Assembly: GCA_013215605.1 (NCBI GenBank)
Contig: JABSQW010000118.1
Span: forward strand, 1-55,607
DNA from: Myxococcales bacterium
GTDB lineage: Bacteria > Myxococcota_A > UBA9160 > SMWR01
Direction: 5' to 3'
DNA length: 55,607 nucleotides
The translations under genes and the position numbers were made by a program. Shown here in pieces: positions 16,563 through 25,281 of the stretch. Every line of letters starts with the position of its first letter. Position 1 is the stretch's first letter. The notes beneath the pieces were generated by a model. The model saw only the letters and a list, made by a program, of their open reading frames with translations. It was not told the origin of the DNA and did no database searches.

Positions 16563-17974
16563 CAGTACGCACCCGGCCCCTTCCAGCCGCGCCACAGCGT
16601 CAGGAGAAGGATCCGCACGTCGAGACCCAGCGACCAGTTCTGGATGTAGTAGATGTCGTGCTCGATGCGCTCGTGGAGGGACGTGTTGCCCCGCCAACCG
16701 CACACCTGCGCCCACCCCGTGAGGCCCGCCTTGACCTTGTGGCGCAGCATGTAGCCCGGGATCTCGGCGCGAAACCGCTCGATGAACACCGGCCGCTCGG
16801 GTCGCGGACCGACCAGGCTCATGTCGCCGCGCAACACGTTCCACAGCTGCGGTAGCTCGTCGAGACTCCTCCGGCGCAGAAGCGCGCCGACCCGCGTGCA
16901 CCGCGGGTCACTGGGGGCGGTCCACACGGGACCCGTGGCGCTTTCGGCGCCCGGAATCATCGTACGGAACTTCACCATCCTGAACACGCGCCCATCGAGG
17001 CCCATGCGCTGCTGAACGAAGAAAATGGGTTTCCCGGCGCTGAAACGCGTGGCGAGCGCGATGCCGAGCATCACGGGACTCGCGAGGACCAGAATCGTTC
17101 CGGCGACGAGCACGTCGAAGCTGCGCTTCGCCACGGCGGCCCAGCCGACGAGGGGACTGTCGCGCAGACTGATCATCGCGAGCCCGTCGAACTCCTCGAC
17201 GGAGCTGCGCAAGGTGTTGATGTGGAGGAGATCGGGAACGAGGCGCACCGTGACGACCTCGTCGTCGAGGTCCGCGAGCACCTTCTCGAGGTGGTGGCCG
17301 TCGTCGCGCGGGAGCGCGAGTACGACCTGATCGACGCGGTCGCCCCTGCGACTCTGAGCGAGGATCTCCCTGAGCTGCCCGTAGTCACCCACCACCGGCA
17401 CTCCGCGAATCTCGCGACCGCCCGCCGGCGCTGACCCCGACAGCGCGCCTCGCACGCGAATCCCCACCTCCGGGTGGCCGTGGAACCGCTCGATGACCTC
17501 CTCCGCGAGCTGGCCGGCGCCGACCACGATGGCGTAGCGGAGGTTGAAGCCGCGGCGGCGCAGAGCGCGCAGCGCGAGGCGGCCGCAGATGCGGAAACCC
17601 GCCACCGATACCGCCGCGAGCGCGAAGAAGATCATGACGACACCGCGCGAGTAGAAATAGGAGCGATAGAAGAACGTGAGGGCGACGAGGGCCGTCACTC
17701 CGAATGCGGTGACGGTGATCACCCGCCCCGTCTCGCTCCAGATCGAGCCGGTGCGCTGCGGCTCGTAGAGCCCGCGGGATCGGAACATGAACAGCCACAG
17801 CGGCAGAATCACCGCGAGCGGCGTCAGGTACGCGTCGAATTCCGGGATTCCCAACGGTGATTCGAAGACCGTGTAGAAGCGGATGTAGTACGCAGCCAGC
17901 CACGACGCCGCGACGAGACCCAGGTCCGCGAGGAGCAGGCTCGTCCGAAAGACTTCGCTATGGCGATACAGCAT
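16562..17974 (-). CDS. Polyprenyl-phosphate sugar-1-phosphate transferase (WcaJ/WbaP-like, initiating enzyme)
   Basis: The 470-aa membrane enzyme transfers a sugar-1-phosphate from a nucleotide sugar to undecaprenyl phosphate, starting polysaccharide synthesis. It has four or more N-terminal membrane helices (from LLLADLGLVAASWLAAYYI), a CoA-binding-like Rossmann domain (YAIVVGAGQLAEEVIERF), another membrane segment (VLVAGTILVLASPVMLGIAL), and the catalytic C-terminal domain with GRVFRMVKFRTM, RRRSLDELPQLWNVLRGDMS, LVGPRPERP and GLTGWAQVCGWRG. The ATG at 17974 begins MLYRHSEVFRTSLLLAD, the usual family start; a GTG at 18055 would add 27 residues. It leads the polysaccharide trio. Confidence 0.93.
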   Translation of the reverse strand: MLYRHSEVFRTSLLLADLGLVAASWLAAYYIRFYTVFESPLGIPEFDAYLTPLAVILPLWLFMFRSRGLYEPQRTGSIWSETGRVITVTAFGVTALVALTFFYRSYFYSRGVVMIFFALAAVSVAGFRICGRLALRALRRRGFNLRYAIVVGAGQLAEEVIERFHGHPEVGIRVRGALSGSAPAGGREIRGVPVVGDYGQLREILAQSRRGDRVDQVVLALPRDDGHHLEKVLADLDDEVVTVRLVPDLLHINTLRSSVEEFDGLAMISLRDSPLVGWAAVAKRSFDVLVAGTILVLASPVMLGIALATRFSAGKPIFFVQQRMGLDGRVFRMVKFRTMIPGAESATGPVWTAPSDPRCTRVGALLRRRSLDELPQLWNVLRGDMSLVGPRPERPVFIERFRAEIPGYMLRHKVKAGLTGWAQVCGWRGNTSLHERIEHDIYYIQNWSLGLDVRILLLTLWRGWKGPGAY

Positions 17975-18322
17975 CTCAGGCAACCGCCCTTCGCGACGAC
18001 CGGGGACGCGCGAGTCCACCGTTCCAGCGAACGCCACCGCGGAATCTGCGGTCACCGAGACTTGCTTCGACCGCGGTCACGTGGGGGACCCCGCTGGCGT
18101 GTGGGTGAACAGGCGCGGCCTCTCGCTCCGCGCCCGGGAGGAAGACAGAGGGGGGGGGCGCCGCAGTATGCCACGCGAGATCGATGTTGGGGAACGGAGC
18201 GCTGGCTGCGGGGTCTGGGCCGCTGCATTGCGGTCCCATCCTCACGCCCGCCCCGCCGCTGCGGGTCGATCTCCCCCGCTCGAGTCCCAGCACCCCGCCC
18301 GGACCGGGGGGCTCCGTTGGGA
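17975..18322 (-). other. 348-base gap upstream of the polysaccharide trio
   Basis: This stretch lies between the GpgS-like gene and the sugar transferase, both on the minus strand. It holds no supportable gene. It contains a run of eight C on the minus strand near 18150 and is GC-rich throughout. It probably carries the leader and promoter of the trio, but no convincing -35/-10 pair was found. Confidence 0.4.
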
Positions 18323-19576
18323 TTATCCGGACCCCACCGTGGTCGCGTCCGCGTCGACCGCTTCGCGCAACTCTTCGAGGAATCCAGGCAGCGCAGAAGT
18401 GACGCGGTTCCAGTTCGGAATCGGCGGAGTTCCGAACGGGTCGCGCACGAAGCCGAGGCCCGCTGCTCGCAGCGCGCGCAGAAAGACCTCCACCGCGACC
18501 TCCTCCTCGTGGCGGTCGAACACGAGACCGTTCAGCGCGGCGTCGTCGTCGTACGACGCGATCGCGTCCTGGGCGGTGCGCAGATAGGCCGAGGTGAGGG
18601 TGTTGAGGAAGCCGGCGTCGAACTCGACCCCGTAGCTCGCGAGGTTCCGAATCAGTGAAGACGCGATGTCGGACACCATCCGGTGGAGCCCACGACTGGA
18701 ATCGTTCTCGGACAGCTCCTGGTGACGGTGGTCGTAGTTATCGGCGAGCTCGATCTGGCAGATGCGCTTTGGCGAGCAGTTTCGGAAGACCTCGACGAGC
18801 ATCCCGACCTCGAGCCCCCAGTCGCCCGGAATGCGGTTCATGCGAGCCTGTTCCGTCGTCATCGAGCACTCGCCGGCGAGCGGGTAGCGGAACGAATCGA
18901 GGTAGTCGAGCAGCGGTATCGAGCCGAGGACGGCCTTCATCGCCTTGAGGAGCGGCCCGACGAACAGCCGGGTCACCCGCCCGTGCAGGCGGTCGGTCAC
19001 CCGGCCGTAGTAGCCCTTGGCAAACTCGTAGTTGAGGTTGGGGTTGGCGGTCGGATAGCAGAGCCGCGCCAGGAACTCCCGGTCGTACGTCCGGATGTCG
19101 CAGTCGTGTACGGCGATGACGCGGGACGAGTTCGTCGCGAGCACGTAGCCGTAGCCCAGCCAGGTGTTGCGACCCTTGCCCTGTCCGCCGGGATCGAGGC
19201 CCTCTTCGCGAAGGTTCGAATAGAGGGACTGCACACGCGGCCCGGTGTCCCAGAGAATCGTGGGAGGCCGGCCGTCGACCGTGCGCACCCCGTCGAATGC
19301 GATGCGGATGCGTTCGAAGTCGTCGGGGTCCTCGGTGCCCGTGACGCTCACGACGATCTGCTTGAGGTAACGGACGGCCCGAAGCGTGTCGATGATGACC
19401 TTCAGGCCTGGCCCCTTCAACTCGGAGATCAGGCAGGGAAGGACCAGTGCGACGGGGCGAGCTTCGCTGTAGGCGCGCAACTCGCGCTCGAGACGGCGGG
19501 TCGAGTTCGAGCCAACACGGTTCGGCTCCAACCGATGCAGTGTGGTGATTACCCCGCTCTGATAGAAGTCCGCCAT
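18323..19576 (-). CDS. GpgS-like glycosyltransferase (glucosyl/mannosyl-3-phosphoglycerate synthase family)
   Basis: The 417-aa GT-A type enzyme resembles proteobacterial glucosyl-3-phosphoglycerate synthases (GT81-like). Key parts are ALVLPCLISELKGPGLKVII, GKGRNTWLGYGYVLATN, the metal-binding AVHDCDIRTYDREF (DxD as DCD), YPTANPNLNYEFAKGYYGRV, and DSFRYPLAGECS then RIPGDWGLEVGML. Family members make glucosyl- or mannosyl-phosphoglycerate, precursors of glucosylglycerate or methylglucose polysaccharides. No matching phosphatase is in the window, so the product is uncertain. The ATG at 19576 fits the family start MADFYQSGVITTLHRL. A PilZ gene lies 93 bases upstream on the same strand. Confidence 0.78.
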   Translation of the reverse strand: MADFYQSGVITTLHRLEPNRVGSNSTRRLERELRAYSEARPVALVLPCLISELKGPGLKVIIDTLRAVRYLKQIVVSVTGTEDPDDFERIRIAFDGVRTVDGRPPTILWDTGPRVQSLYSNLREEGLDPGGQGKGRNTWLGYGYVLATNSSRVIAVHDCDIRTYDREFLARLCYPTANPNLNYEFAKGYYGRVTDRLHGRVTRLFVGPLLKAMKAVLGSIPLLDYLDSFRYPLAGECSMTTEQARMNRIPGDWGLEVGMLVEVFRNCSPKRICQIELADNYDHRHQELSENDSSRGLHRMVSDIASSLIRNLASYGVEFDAGFLNTLTSAYLRTAQDAIASYDDDAALNGLVFDRHEEEVAVEVFLRALRAAGLGFVRDPFGTPPIPNWNRVTSALPGFLEELREAVDADATTVGSG

Positions 19577-19669
19577 GGCGACGCAACCGTGGCACCGCCG
19601 GGGACCCACTGTCAACCCGCAGACCGCGACGGGCTGAGCCCACGGAATTTCCGGACCCTTGGGGCGGAA

Positions 19670-20005
19670 TCAAGCCTCGAGGCCGGTGAGATCTTCCAGA
19701 ACGCGCAGCGCAGCGGGGTCGATTTCGACGAACTCGATCCCGACGTCCGTCGTGATCGGGTCCATTTCGGTCGCCCAGACGACGTGGCCCACCGCCACCA
19801 CCGTGCTGTCGATGATGTTGAAGGTGATGCGCAGGATGTCGCCGAGATTGATCTCGCAACCGACGGCCTCGAAGCGGATGCCGCCGGTGGACACGTTGCG
19901 GCTCACGCCGAGCAGGTCGCGGCTGTCGACCGGGGCAAAGGAGATCACCTGATCCGTCGCGATCCGTTTGTATTTCCGGCGATTCGCGCCCTTTGCGTCT
20001 TCCAT
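19670..20005 (-). CDS. PilZ-domain protein (probable cyclic-di-GMP receptor)
   Basis: This 111-aa stand-alone PilZ domain has the RxxxR-type motif in NRRKYKRIATDQ near residue 10. The N/DxSxxG motif appears as NVSTGGIRFEA near residue 37, followed by beta strands including GDILRITFNI and VGHVVWAT. Both nucleotide-contact motifs are intact, so cyclic-di-GMP binding is expected. No output domain is attached; it would act on a partner. It lies directly upstream of the GpgS-like gene and the polysaccharide trio, suggesting a link between cyclic-di-GMP and envelope carbohydrate synthesis, but this rests on position only. Confidence 0.87.
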   Translation of the reverse strand: MEDAKGANRRKYKRIATDQVISFAPVDSRDLLGVSRNVSTGGIRFEAVGCEINLGDILRITFNIIDSTVVAVGHVVWATEMDPITTDVGIEFVEIDPAALRVLEDLTGLEA

Positions 20006-20093
20006 CCCCGTGCACCCCGCGAACGAACCAGCGTTCGTCGTTCCATTCGGTCAGGGCGCCGGGGCGCTTGAGGGTACGGGGCCGAAAAACGCG

Positions 20094-21170
20094 TCAGCTT
20101 TGCGGCGAGAACAGATCGAGTTGCCGGTTGGAGTCCTCCAGGGGCGTCAGCTTTCCCAGCTGGATCCCGAGGCCTCGGACCGGCAGCGAGCCCGCCTGGG
20201 TGCGGCCGAGGAGCCGGATCGCGGCCTCCAGGAGCTCGTTGGCTCCGTTGGGCGGGTTTTTCAGGGAGGCGCTGCGGGTGGTCTGCGTCGAATCCGCGAA
20301 CCGCACCTTCAGGGTGATCTTGGCGGGCGACAAGGCCTGGTCGCGCAGCTCGCTGTCGACCTGGCGGACGAGGTCCTGCACCTGGTCGGTGAGGAGTGCC
20401 AGGTCGACCGTTCGTCCTTCGGCGTTCCGCAGAGTGGCCTCGCGGCTCACGCTCTGCGGATGCGCAACACCGCGCACGGGGGAGTCGTCCGCACCCGACG
20501 CCAGCAGGAAGATCCGCAGGCCGTGGCCACCGAATGCCTCCTCGAGTCGCTCCCGACCGAGGGCGACGACCTCGCCGATGCTTCGCGCACCCAGCTCCGC
20601 GAGTGTGCCGGCAGTCTTCTCCCCCACCCCTTCGAGGCGGGACGCGGGCAGGTCACGCAGGAAGTGCGCTTCCGCGCCCGGCGACACGACGCGCAGGAGC
20701 CCGGGGCCCTCTTCCTCCGCCGCGATTCGCGCGAGGAACTTGCCGCTCCCCATCCCCGCGCGCAGCGGCAGACCCAGCGCCCCCTCGACGAGCTTTGCCA
20801 GCTTCGCAACGACATCGTCGACAGGGCTCTGTACGGCGCTGACGTCGAAGAACGCCGCGGCGAGGCCGAAGGGTTCGGGCCGAGCGAGGGCGCGACGAAA
20901 GCATGCGAACAGTCGGCGCGAGGCTTCGCGGTAGCGCCCCATATCGGTGCGGAGCAGCCGCGCGCGCGGACACAGGCCCATCGCCTCGCTCACGGGCATG
21001 TCGGGAGCGACACCGTCCGCGAGGGCGTCCGGCGTCGCGGCCTGCACCCAACCGCGTTTCCGCGGGTCACCTCCGACGATCACCGGCCGCTCGGCGAGCG
21101 ATGGATCCAGACTGCGCTCGACCATCGCGTAGAAGCTCGGGACCTCCACGAACAGGACGTTGCGCGGCAT
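20094..21170 (-). CDS. Y-family DNA polymerase homologue lacking catalytic acids, with clamp-binding tail
   Basis: The 358-aa protein aligns with DinB (Pol IV) along its length: VLFVEVPSFYAMVERSLDP at the start, PVIVGGDPRKRGWVQAAT, PASRLEGVGEKTAGTLAEL (HhH) and a little-finger domain. The catalytic residues are altered. E. coli DinB D8 corresponds to E9, and the D103-E104 pair in PLSLDEAYLDV corresponds to A104-A105 in PFGLAAAFFDV. The nucleotide-contact Tyr/Arg stretch is also changed. It ends QLDLFSPQS, a classic beta-clamp binding motif. It is therefore predicted to be polymerase-inactive but recruited to the clamp, as ImuB is. No ImuA or DnaE2 gene is in the window. It starts 8 bases after the acylase stop, on the same strand. 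Confidence 0.85.
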   Translation of the reverse strand: MPRNVLFVEVPSFYAMVERSLDPSLAERPVIVGGDPRKRGWVQAATPDALADGVAPDMPVSEAMGLCPRARLLRTDMGRYREASRRLFACFRRALARPEPFGLAAAFFDVSAVQSPVDDVVAKLAKLVEGALGLPLRAGMGSGKFLARIAAEEEGPGLLRVVSPGAEAHFLRDLPASRLEGVGEKTAGTLAELGARSIGEVVALGRERLEEAFGGHGLRIFLLASGADDSPVRGVAHPQSVSREATLRNAEGRTVDLALLTDQVQDLVRQVDSELRDQALSPAKITLKVRFADSTQTTRSASLKNPPNGANELLEAAIRLLGRTQAGSLPVRGLGIQLGKLTPLEDSNRQLDLFSPQS

Positions 21171-21178
21171 CTTCCGAT

Positions 21179-23728
21179 TCAGGCCCCCGGTTCGAGTGTC
21201 AGTCGCGAGGCGCTCGCTTCTTCGACCAGAAGCGTACTGGTCGCGAGGAGTGTCGGCCGGCCCTCGAACCAGCGATCCAGACCGCTCGAGAAGTGCGGAT
21301 GCCGTGGATGCTCGGACTCGCCGGGAGCCAGGGCAAACAGCGCCTCATCGAGCGCCGCGGCGTCGATGGCGAAGCGAAACGTCGAGGCGACCCGGACGTC
21401 GAACGACCCCGGCGTGTACTCCGCGGCGTTCACGGTGCTGCCGTTCCCGCCGAATGGGAACGGGCCCAGCTTCTCGGCGCCGCCCGCTGCAAGGCCCGGC
21501 TGGAAGGGGAAAAAGCCCAATGGATGCAGGCGCCCCCAGTGCCAGCGACTGCGGTTGGGTCCGAGGTCGAACGCGAGCTGGAACCAGGTCTCCCGCAGAC
21601 TCTCGCGGATGGCGTCCAGGATCACCTCGGAGTCAGCCCAGCGCGGCGAGTCGTCGCCCGCCGGATCGAACGGACGGCGGCGCGATGACGGACCGGAATC
21701 CTTCTCGTCGAGCAGCTCGTAGATCAGCTGCGCGGGGTCGGTCTGCGGCAGCGACACGTAGCGGCGGCCGAGTTCCTCGCCCAGGCGGCGCGTCAGCAGC
21801 TTCCCGGTCAGCCGGTCGAGAAAGACGTGGTAGACCGCCGCTCCCACACTCGTGGCGCCCGCATTCCCGTCCCAATCCCGGAGCAGGTCGGCCACCTCCT
21901 GTGCCTCGGCACCCACGCCTTCGGCAGCGTCGAGCCAACCGAGCGCGCGGTCGGCGAGCAAGCGCGCCCTGCCCGCCCGGACGTCGGTCTGCAGGCGCGC
22001 CATCCCACGCAGCCCGACGCGGTGCTCGCGAGTCTCCTCGCGGATGAGCGCGTCGATCCGCGCGGCCCGTTCGCCACTGCGCCACAGCCACTCGATACGA
22101 GACGTCCCGTCGCTCCTGATGAGGCGATTGTCCGCAGCCACCAGCCAGCCGCCGCGCCCCGCGCTGAGCTTCACGCTCGGCAGCTCGTTGAACGGAATCG
22201 GCCCCCTCCAGCCATACCAGCCCGCACGCCCGGGCAGCGGAACGAGGCCACGCGTGAAGTCGCGCCGCGGGATCCAGCCCGCCACCTGCAACCCCATCCC
22301 CCCGGCCTCGTCGGCGTAGACCATCATCAGCGGCGGCTCGTGGTGGGTCGACAGCGCGGCGAGCATGCCCGAGGCGTCGCGGGCGCGCGCCACGGCCAGG
22401 AACGACGTCAGCGTGCTCGTCGTGTCCTTCTGCGCGCCGACCCATGCCAGCGCCAGCGGCCGCCGCGGACTGTCGAACGGTGCCGGAATGATCGGGCCGT
22501 GGCGGCTCGAGCGAACGGTCACCACCTCGGCCTCGCCGCCGGCCACGGCGATGCGCTCGCTGCGCTCCCGGAACTTCCGCCAGCCCCTTCCGTCGTGGTA
22601 GCGATCGGGGTCGTCCGGATGGAGGGTTTCCTCGTAGAGATCCGTCGTGACCGCGCGAGCGTGCGTCGAAGCCCAGGCGACATGGCCGTTGGTCCCCGTC
22701 CAGACCACGGGAACTCCGGGCAGGGTCGAACCGGCGACGTCGAGGCCGCCGCCCCGGAAGTGATCGACGTGCAGCAGCGGCGGCGCCGTCGGCGGCAGGT
22801 GGGCATCGGCGACGAGGATCGGCTTCCCGCTCTCGGTGTGCGCCCCGCTCACGACCCACGCGCTACTGCCGATGCTGCGCCCCTCGAGGCGCGCTGCGCG
22901 CCGCAGCGGATCGGGGACGAGCGCACCGAAGCCCAGCAGCGGCGACGAAGCGGAGAGGCCCGCGGTGATCGACCCATCGTTCTCGCCCGGCAAGTCGCCA
23001 TTTTCGCGGGGGAAGAAGCGGCGCGCCCCGTAGCGACCGAGGTGCTCGACGACGTCCGACAGTACGAGGCTGACGTCGGGCGCTCCTGAGAGCCCCCAGG
23101 CGTACAGCTTCAGGACCGCCAGCGAATCCTCCGGAAGCCAGAGTTCCCATTCTGCGGCTTTCCCAATCGGAAGGCTTCCGCCGCCGAAGGCGAGCGGGAG
23201 CCGGACGTCACCGTCGCGGATACGTTCGATGCGGGCGTTTACACCCGCCGTGTACGCCTCGAGCAGTGCCCGTGGGCCGGCGTCGAGTCGGGCGAACTCT
23301 GCCTCGGCGAGACCCGCGATGTCGAGCAGGCGGGCGAGACGATCGGCGGCCAGGCCCTTCTCGCCGATCCACTCCGCCGTGCGACCGCGCGCCGTGCGCG
23401 CCAACCACTGCATCTGCGCCAGGCGGTCCTGGGCATGGACGAATCCGAGGCCGAACAGCGCGTCGCGCTCGGAATGCGCCTCGACGTGGGGGACTCCGGC
23501 CCGGTCGCGGAAGATCTCGACCGGAGCCTCGATGCCGCGGACTTCGAGTTGGCCGGTCACCTGGGGAAACGCCGCCTCGGCGCCCCAGCGCTCCTGCAGG
23601 CCGTGGACGAAGAGCCCACCGGCCGCTGACACCGCCACCAGCACCCCCAGAGCGCCAGCCAGCGGAACACTGCGCCGGCGTCGGCCGGCGGGCGTTCGCG
23701 GGCCGCTGTGCGGCATGTGTGCAGTCAC
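21179..23728 (-). CDS. Penicillin-acylase-family Ntn hydrolase (membrane-anchored or exported)
   Basis: The 849-aa precursor belongs to the penicillin/acyl-homoserine-lactone acylase family, periplasmic enzymes that cleave amide bonds after self-processing. An N-terminal hydrophobic segment (VPLAGALGVLVAVSAAGGLFV) is followed by the alpha subunit (EIFRDRAGVPHVEAHSERDALFGLGFVHAQDRLAQM). The processing site is GRSIGSSAWVVSG, giving an N-terminal Ser on the beta subunit (family usual SNNW). Then come KPILVADAHLPPTAPPLLH, TGTNGHVAWASTHA and a late GGNGSTVNAAEYTPGS. The second Asn of the SNNW motif reads as Ala here. GTG at 23728 sits in a GTGA overlap with acpS; ATG at 23716 is the alternative. 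Substrate is unknown; quorum-signal or antibiotic amides are possible. Confidence 0.9.
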   Translation of the reverse strand: MTAHMPHSGPRTPAGRRRRSVPLAGALGVLVAVSAAGGLFVHGLQERWGAEAAFPQVTGQLEVRGIEAPVEIFRDRAGVPHVEAHSERDALFGLGFVHAQDRLAQMQWLARTARGRTAEWIGEKGLAADRLARLLDIAGLAEAEFARLDAGPRALLEAYTAGVNARIERIRDGDVRLPLAFGGGSLPIGKAAEWELWLPEDSLAVLKLYAWGLSGAPDVSLVLSDVVEHLGRYGARRFFPRENGDLPGENDGSITAGLSASSPLLGFGALVPDPLRRAARLEGRSIGSSAWVVSGAHTESGKPILVADAHLPPTAPPLLHVDHFRGGGLDVAGSTLPGVPVVWTGTNGHVAWASTHARAVTTDLYEETLHPDDPDRYHDGRGWRKFRERSERIAVAGGEAEVVTVRSSRHGPIIPAPFDSPRRPLALAWVGAQKDTTSTLTSFLAVARARDASGMLAALSTHHEPPLMMVYADEAGGMGLQVAGWIPRRDFTRGLVPLPGRAGWYGWRGPIPFNELPSVKLSAGRGGWLVAADNRLIRSDGTSRIEWLWRSGERAARIDALIREETREHRVGLRGMARLQTDVRAGRARLLADRALGWLDAAEGVGAEAQEVADLLRDWDGNAGATSVGAAVYHVFLDRLTGKLLTRRLGEELGRRYVSLPQTDPAQLIYELLDEKDSGPSSRRRPFDPAGDDSPRWADSEVILDAIRESLRETWFQLAFDLGPNRSRWHWGRLHPLGFFPFQPGLAAGGAEKLGPFPFGGNGSTVNAAEYTPGSFDVRVASTFRFAIDAAALDEALFALAPGESEHPRHPHFSSGLDRWFEGRPTLLATSTLLVEEASASRLTLEPGA

Positions 23729-24138
23729 CCGTCGGCGCCTTCCAGCAGGACCACAGCCATCGCGTGGCTGCGGCTGCGGCTGACCGCGAGGTGGGCGGTG
23801 AGCCCCCCCCTTTCCTCGGCGATCGCGGCCACCCGGCCGTGGAGCACGAGCCTCAATCGGTCGGAGATCGCCGAGGACGCCTCTTCGACAGGCCCCTCAG
23901 GCACCGTCTCGATGTCGACCCAGCGCACGCCCTTTGCCCAACCTGTGCCCACAGCCTTCATCACCGCCTCCTTCGCCGCGAACCGAACGGCGAAATGAGG
24001 CGCCGTCCGGAGTGCGCGCCGGCAGGACTCGATCTCCCGGGGGGTGTAGATCCGGCGCTCGAACCTCTCTCCTCTTCGGTCGAGCGCCTGCTCGATGCGA
24101 GCAATCTCGATCACGTCGATGCCGCTGCCGATGATCAA
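23725..24138 (-). CDS. acpS: Holo-[acyl-carrier-protein] synthase
   Basis: The 137-aa enzyme moves 4'-phosphopantetheine from CoA to the serine of acyl carrier protein. It starts IIGSGIDVIEIARIEQAL with the metal-binding Asp, and has the second signature RFAAKEAVMKAVGTG with the metal-binding Glu. The TTG start at 24138 is preceded by GGAGG six or seven bases upstream, and the family start confirms it. It is the first gene of the minus-strand run and is coupled to the acylase by a GTGA overlap. It is divergent from gap, with 143 bases between starts. Confidence 0.94.
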   Translation of the reverse strand: MIIGSGIDVIEIARIEQALDRRGERFERRIYTPREIESCRRALRTAPHFAVRFAAKEAVMKAVGTGWAKGVRWVDIETVPEGPVEEASSAISDRLRLVLHGRVAAIAEERGGLTAHLAVSRSRSHAMAVVLLEGADG

Positions 24139-24281
24139 CCCGAACCTCCGCTGGGTCCCCTGCCCTCGGATCGCCCCAGCACCCGTTCCCGGTTCAAGAG
24201 TAGCGATCCACTTGGCGATTTCTGGCGGCCCCCCGGACGAGCGGATATTCTGCCCGCCGCTCCCACACGAGGAATCCAGAT

Positions 24282-25277
24282 ATGGCGACATCGGTTGGAA
24301 TCAATGGTTTCGGACGCATCGGTCGGCTCGTTTTCCGCGCCGCCCAGGGCACGAATCTCGACATTGTCGGGATCAACGATCTCACCGATGCCAAGACCCT
24401 CGCACATCTTCTCAAGTACGACTCGATCCACGGGCACTTCGCTGGGACGGTCGAGGCCGGCGACTCGGAGATCATCGTCGACGGCAAGGCCATTCCGATC
24501 TTGTCCGAACGCGACCCCGCGAAGCTTCCCTGGAAGAAGCTGGGCGCGGAGCTCGTCGTCGAGTCCACGGGCTTGTTCGCAAACCGCGAAGGCGCGTCGA
24601 AACACCTCACCGCCGGCGCCGACCGCGTGATCATCAGCGCGCCCGCGAGCGACCCCGACGTCACGCTCGTCCTGGGCGTGAACACCGGCGCCTACGACCC
24701 CGCGAAGCACAAGATCGTGTCGAACGCGTCTTGCACGACCAACTGCCTCGGGCCGGTGGCGAAGGTCCTCCACGACGAGTGGGGCATCCAGAGCGGCTGG
24801 ATGACCACGATCCACGCCTACACCAACGACCAAGTCACGCTCGACGGGCCTCACTCCGACCTCCGACGCGCACGTGCCGCGGGCGTCTCCATGATCCCGA
24901 CCAGCACCGGCGCCGCCCGAGCGATCGGCCTCGTACTTCCCGAACTGAAGGGCAAGCTCGACGGCTACGCGATGCGCGTGCCCACCCAGGACGTCTCGGC
25001 GGTCGACCTCTCGGTGAAGCTCGCAAAGGCCACGGATGCCGAATCGATCAACGCCGCGATGAAGAAGGCGGCCGACGGTCCGCTCAAGGGCATCCTACAG
25101 GTCTGCGACGAGCCCCTCGTCTCGATCGACTTCCAGGGCAACTCGCACTCCTCGATCCTCGACGCGGCCAACACCAAGGTGATGGACGGCAACTTCGCAA
25201 AGATCCTGTCGTGGTACGACAACGAGTGGGGCTACTCGTCTCGCGTGGTCGACCTCGCCCTCATCATGGGGGGCTAG
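24282..25277 (+). CDS. gap: Glyceraldehyde-3-phosphate dehydrogenase
   Basis: The 331-aa NAD-dependent enzyme oxidises glyceraldehyde 3-phosphate to 1,3-bisphosphoglycerate. It has the Rossmann start VGINGFGRIGRLVFRAA, the catalytic cysteine in SNASCTTNCL, the catalytic His in HAYTNDQ, the phosphate-binding PTSTGAARAI, and the C-terminal WYDNEWGYSSRV. The residue after the NAD-binding strand (GINDL) is Asn then Asp, consistent with NAD use. GAGGAA precedes the ATG. It leads gap-pgk-tpiA-secG, with pgk only 4 bases after its stop. A weak -10-like TATTCT lies at 24246. Confidence 0.98.
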   Translation: MATSVGINGFGRIGRLVFRAAQGTNLDIVGINDLTDAKTLAHLLKYDSIHGHFAGTVEAGDSEIIVDGKAIPILSERDPAKLPWKKLGAELVVESTGLFANREGASKHLTAGADRVIISAPASDPDVTLVLGVNTGAYDPAKHKIVSNASCTTNCLGPVAKVLHDEWGIQSGWMTTIHAYTNDQVTLDGPHSDLRRARAAGVSMIPTSTGAARAIGLVLPELKGKLDGYAMRVPTQDVSAVDLSVKLAKATDAESINAAMKKAADGPLKGILQVCDEPLVSIDFQGNSHSSILDAANTKVMDGNFAKILSWYDNEWGYSSRVVDLALIMGG

Positions 25278-25281
25278 CGAA

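Noticed and set aside
18140-18160. Run of eight G as a possible quadruplex or phase-variable tract
   Set aside because: It is a single G tract in non-coding DNA with no partner tracts at regular spacing and no gene frame depending on its length.
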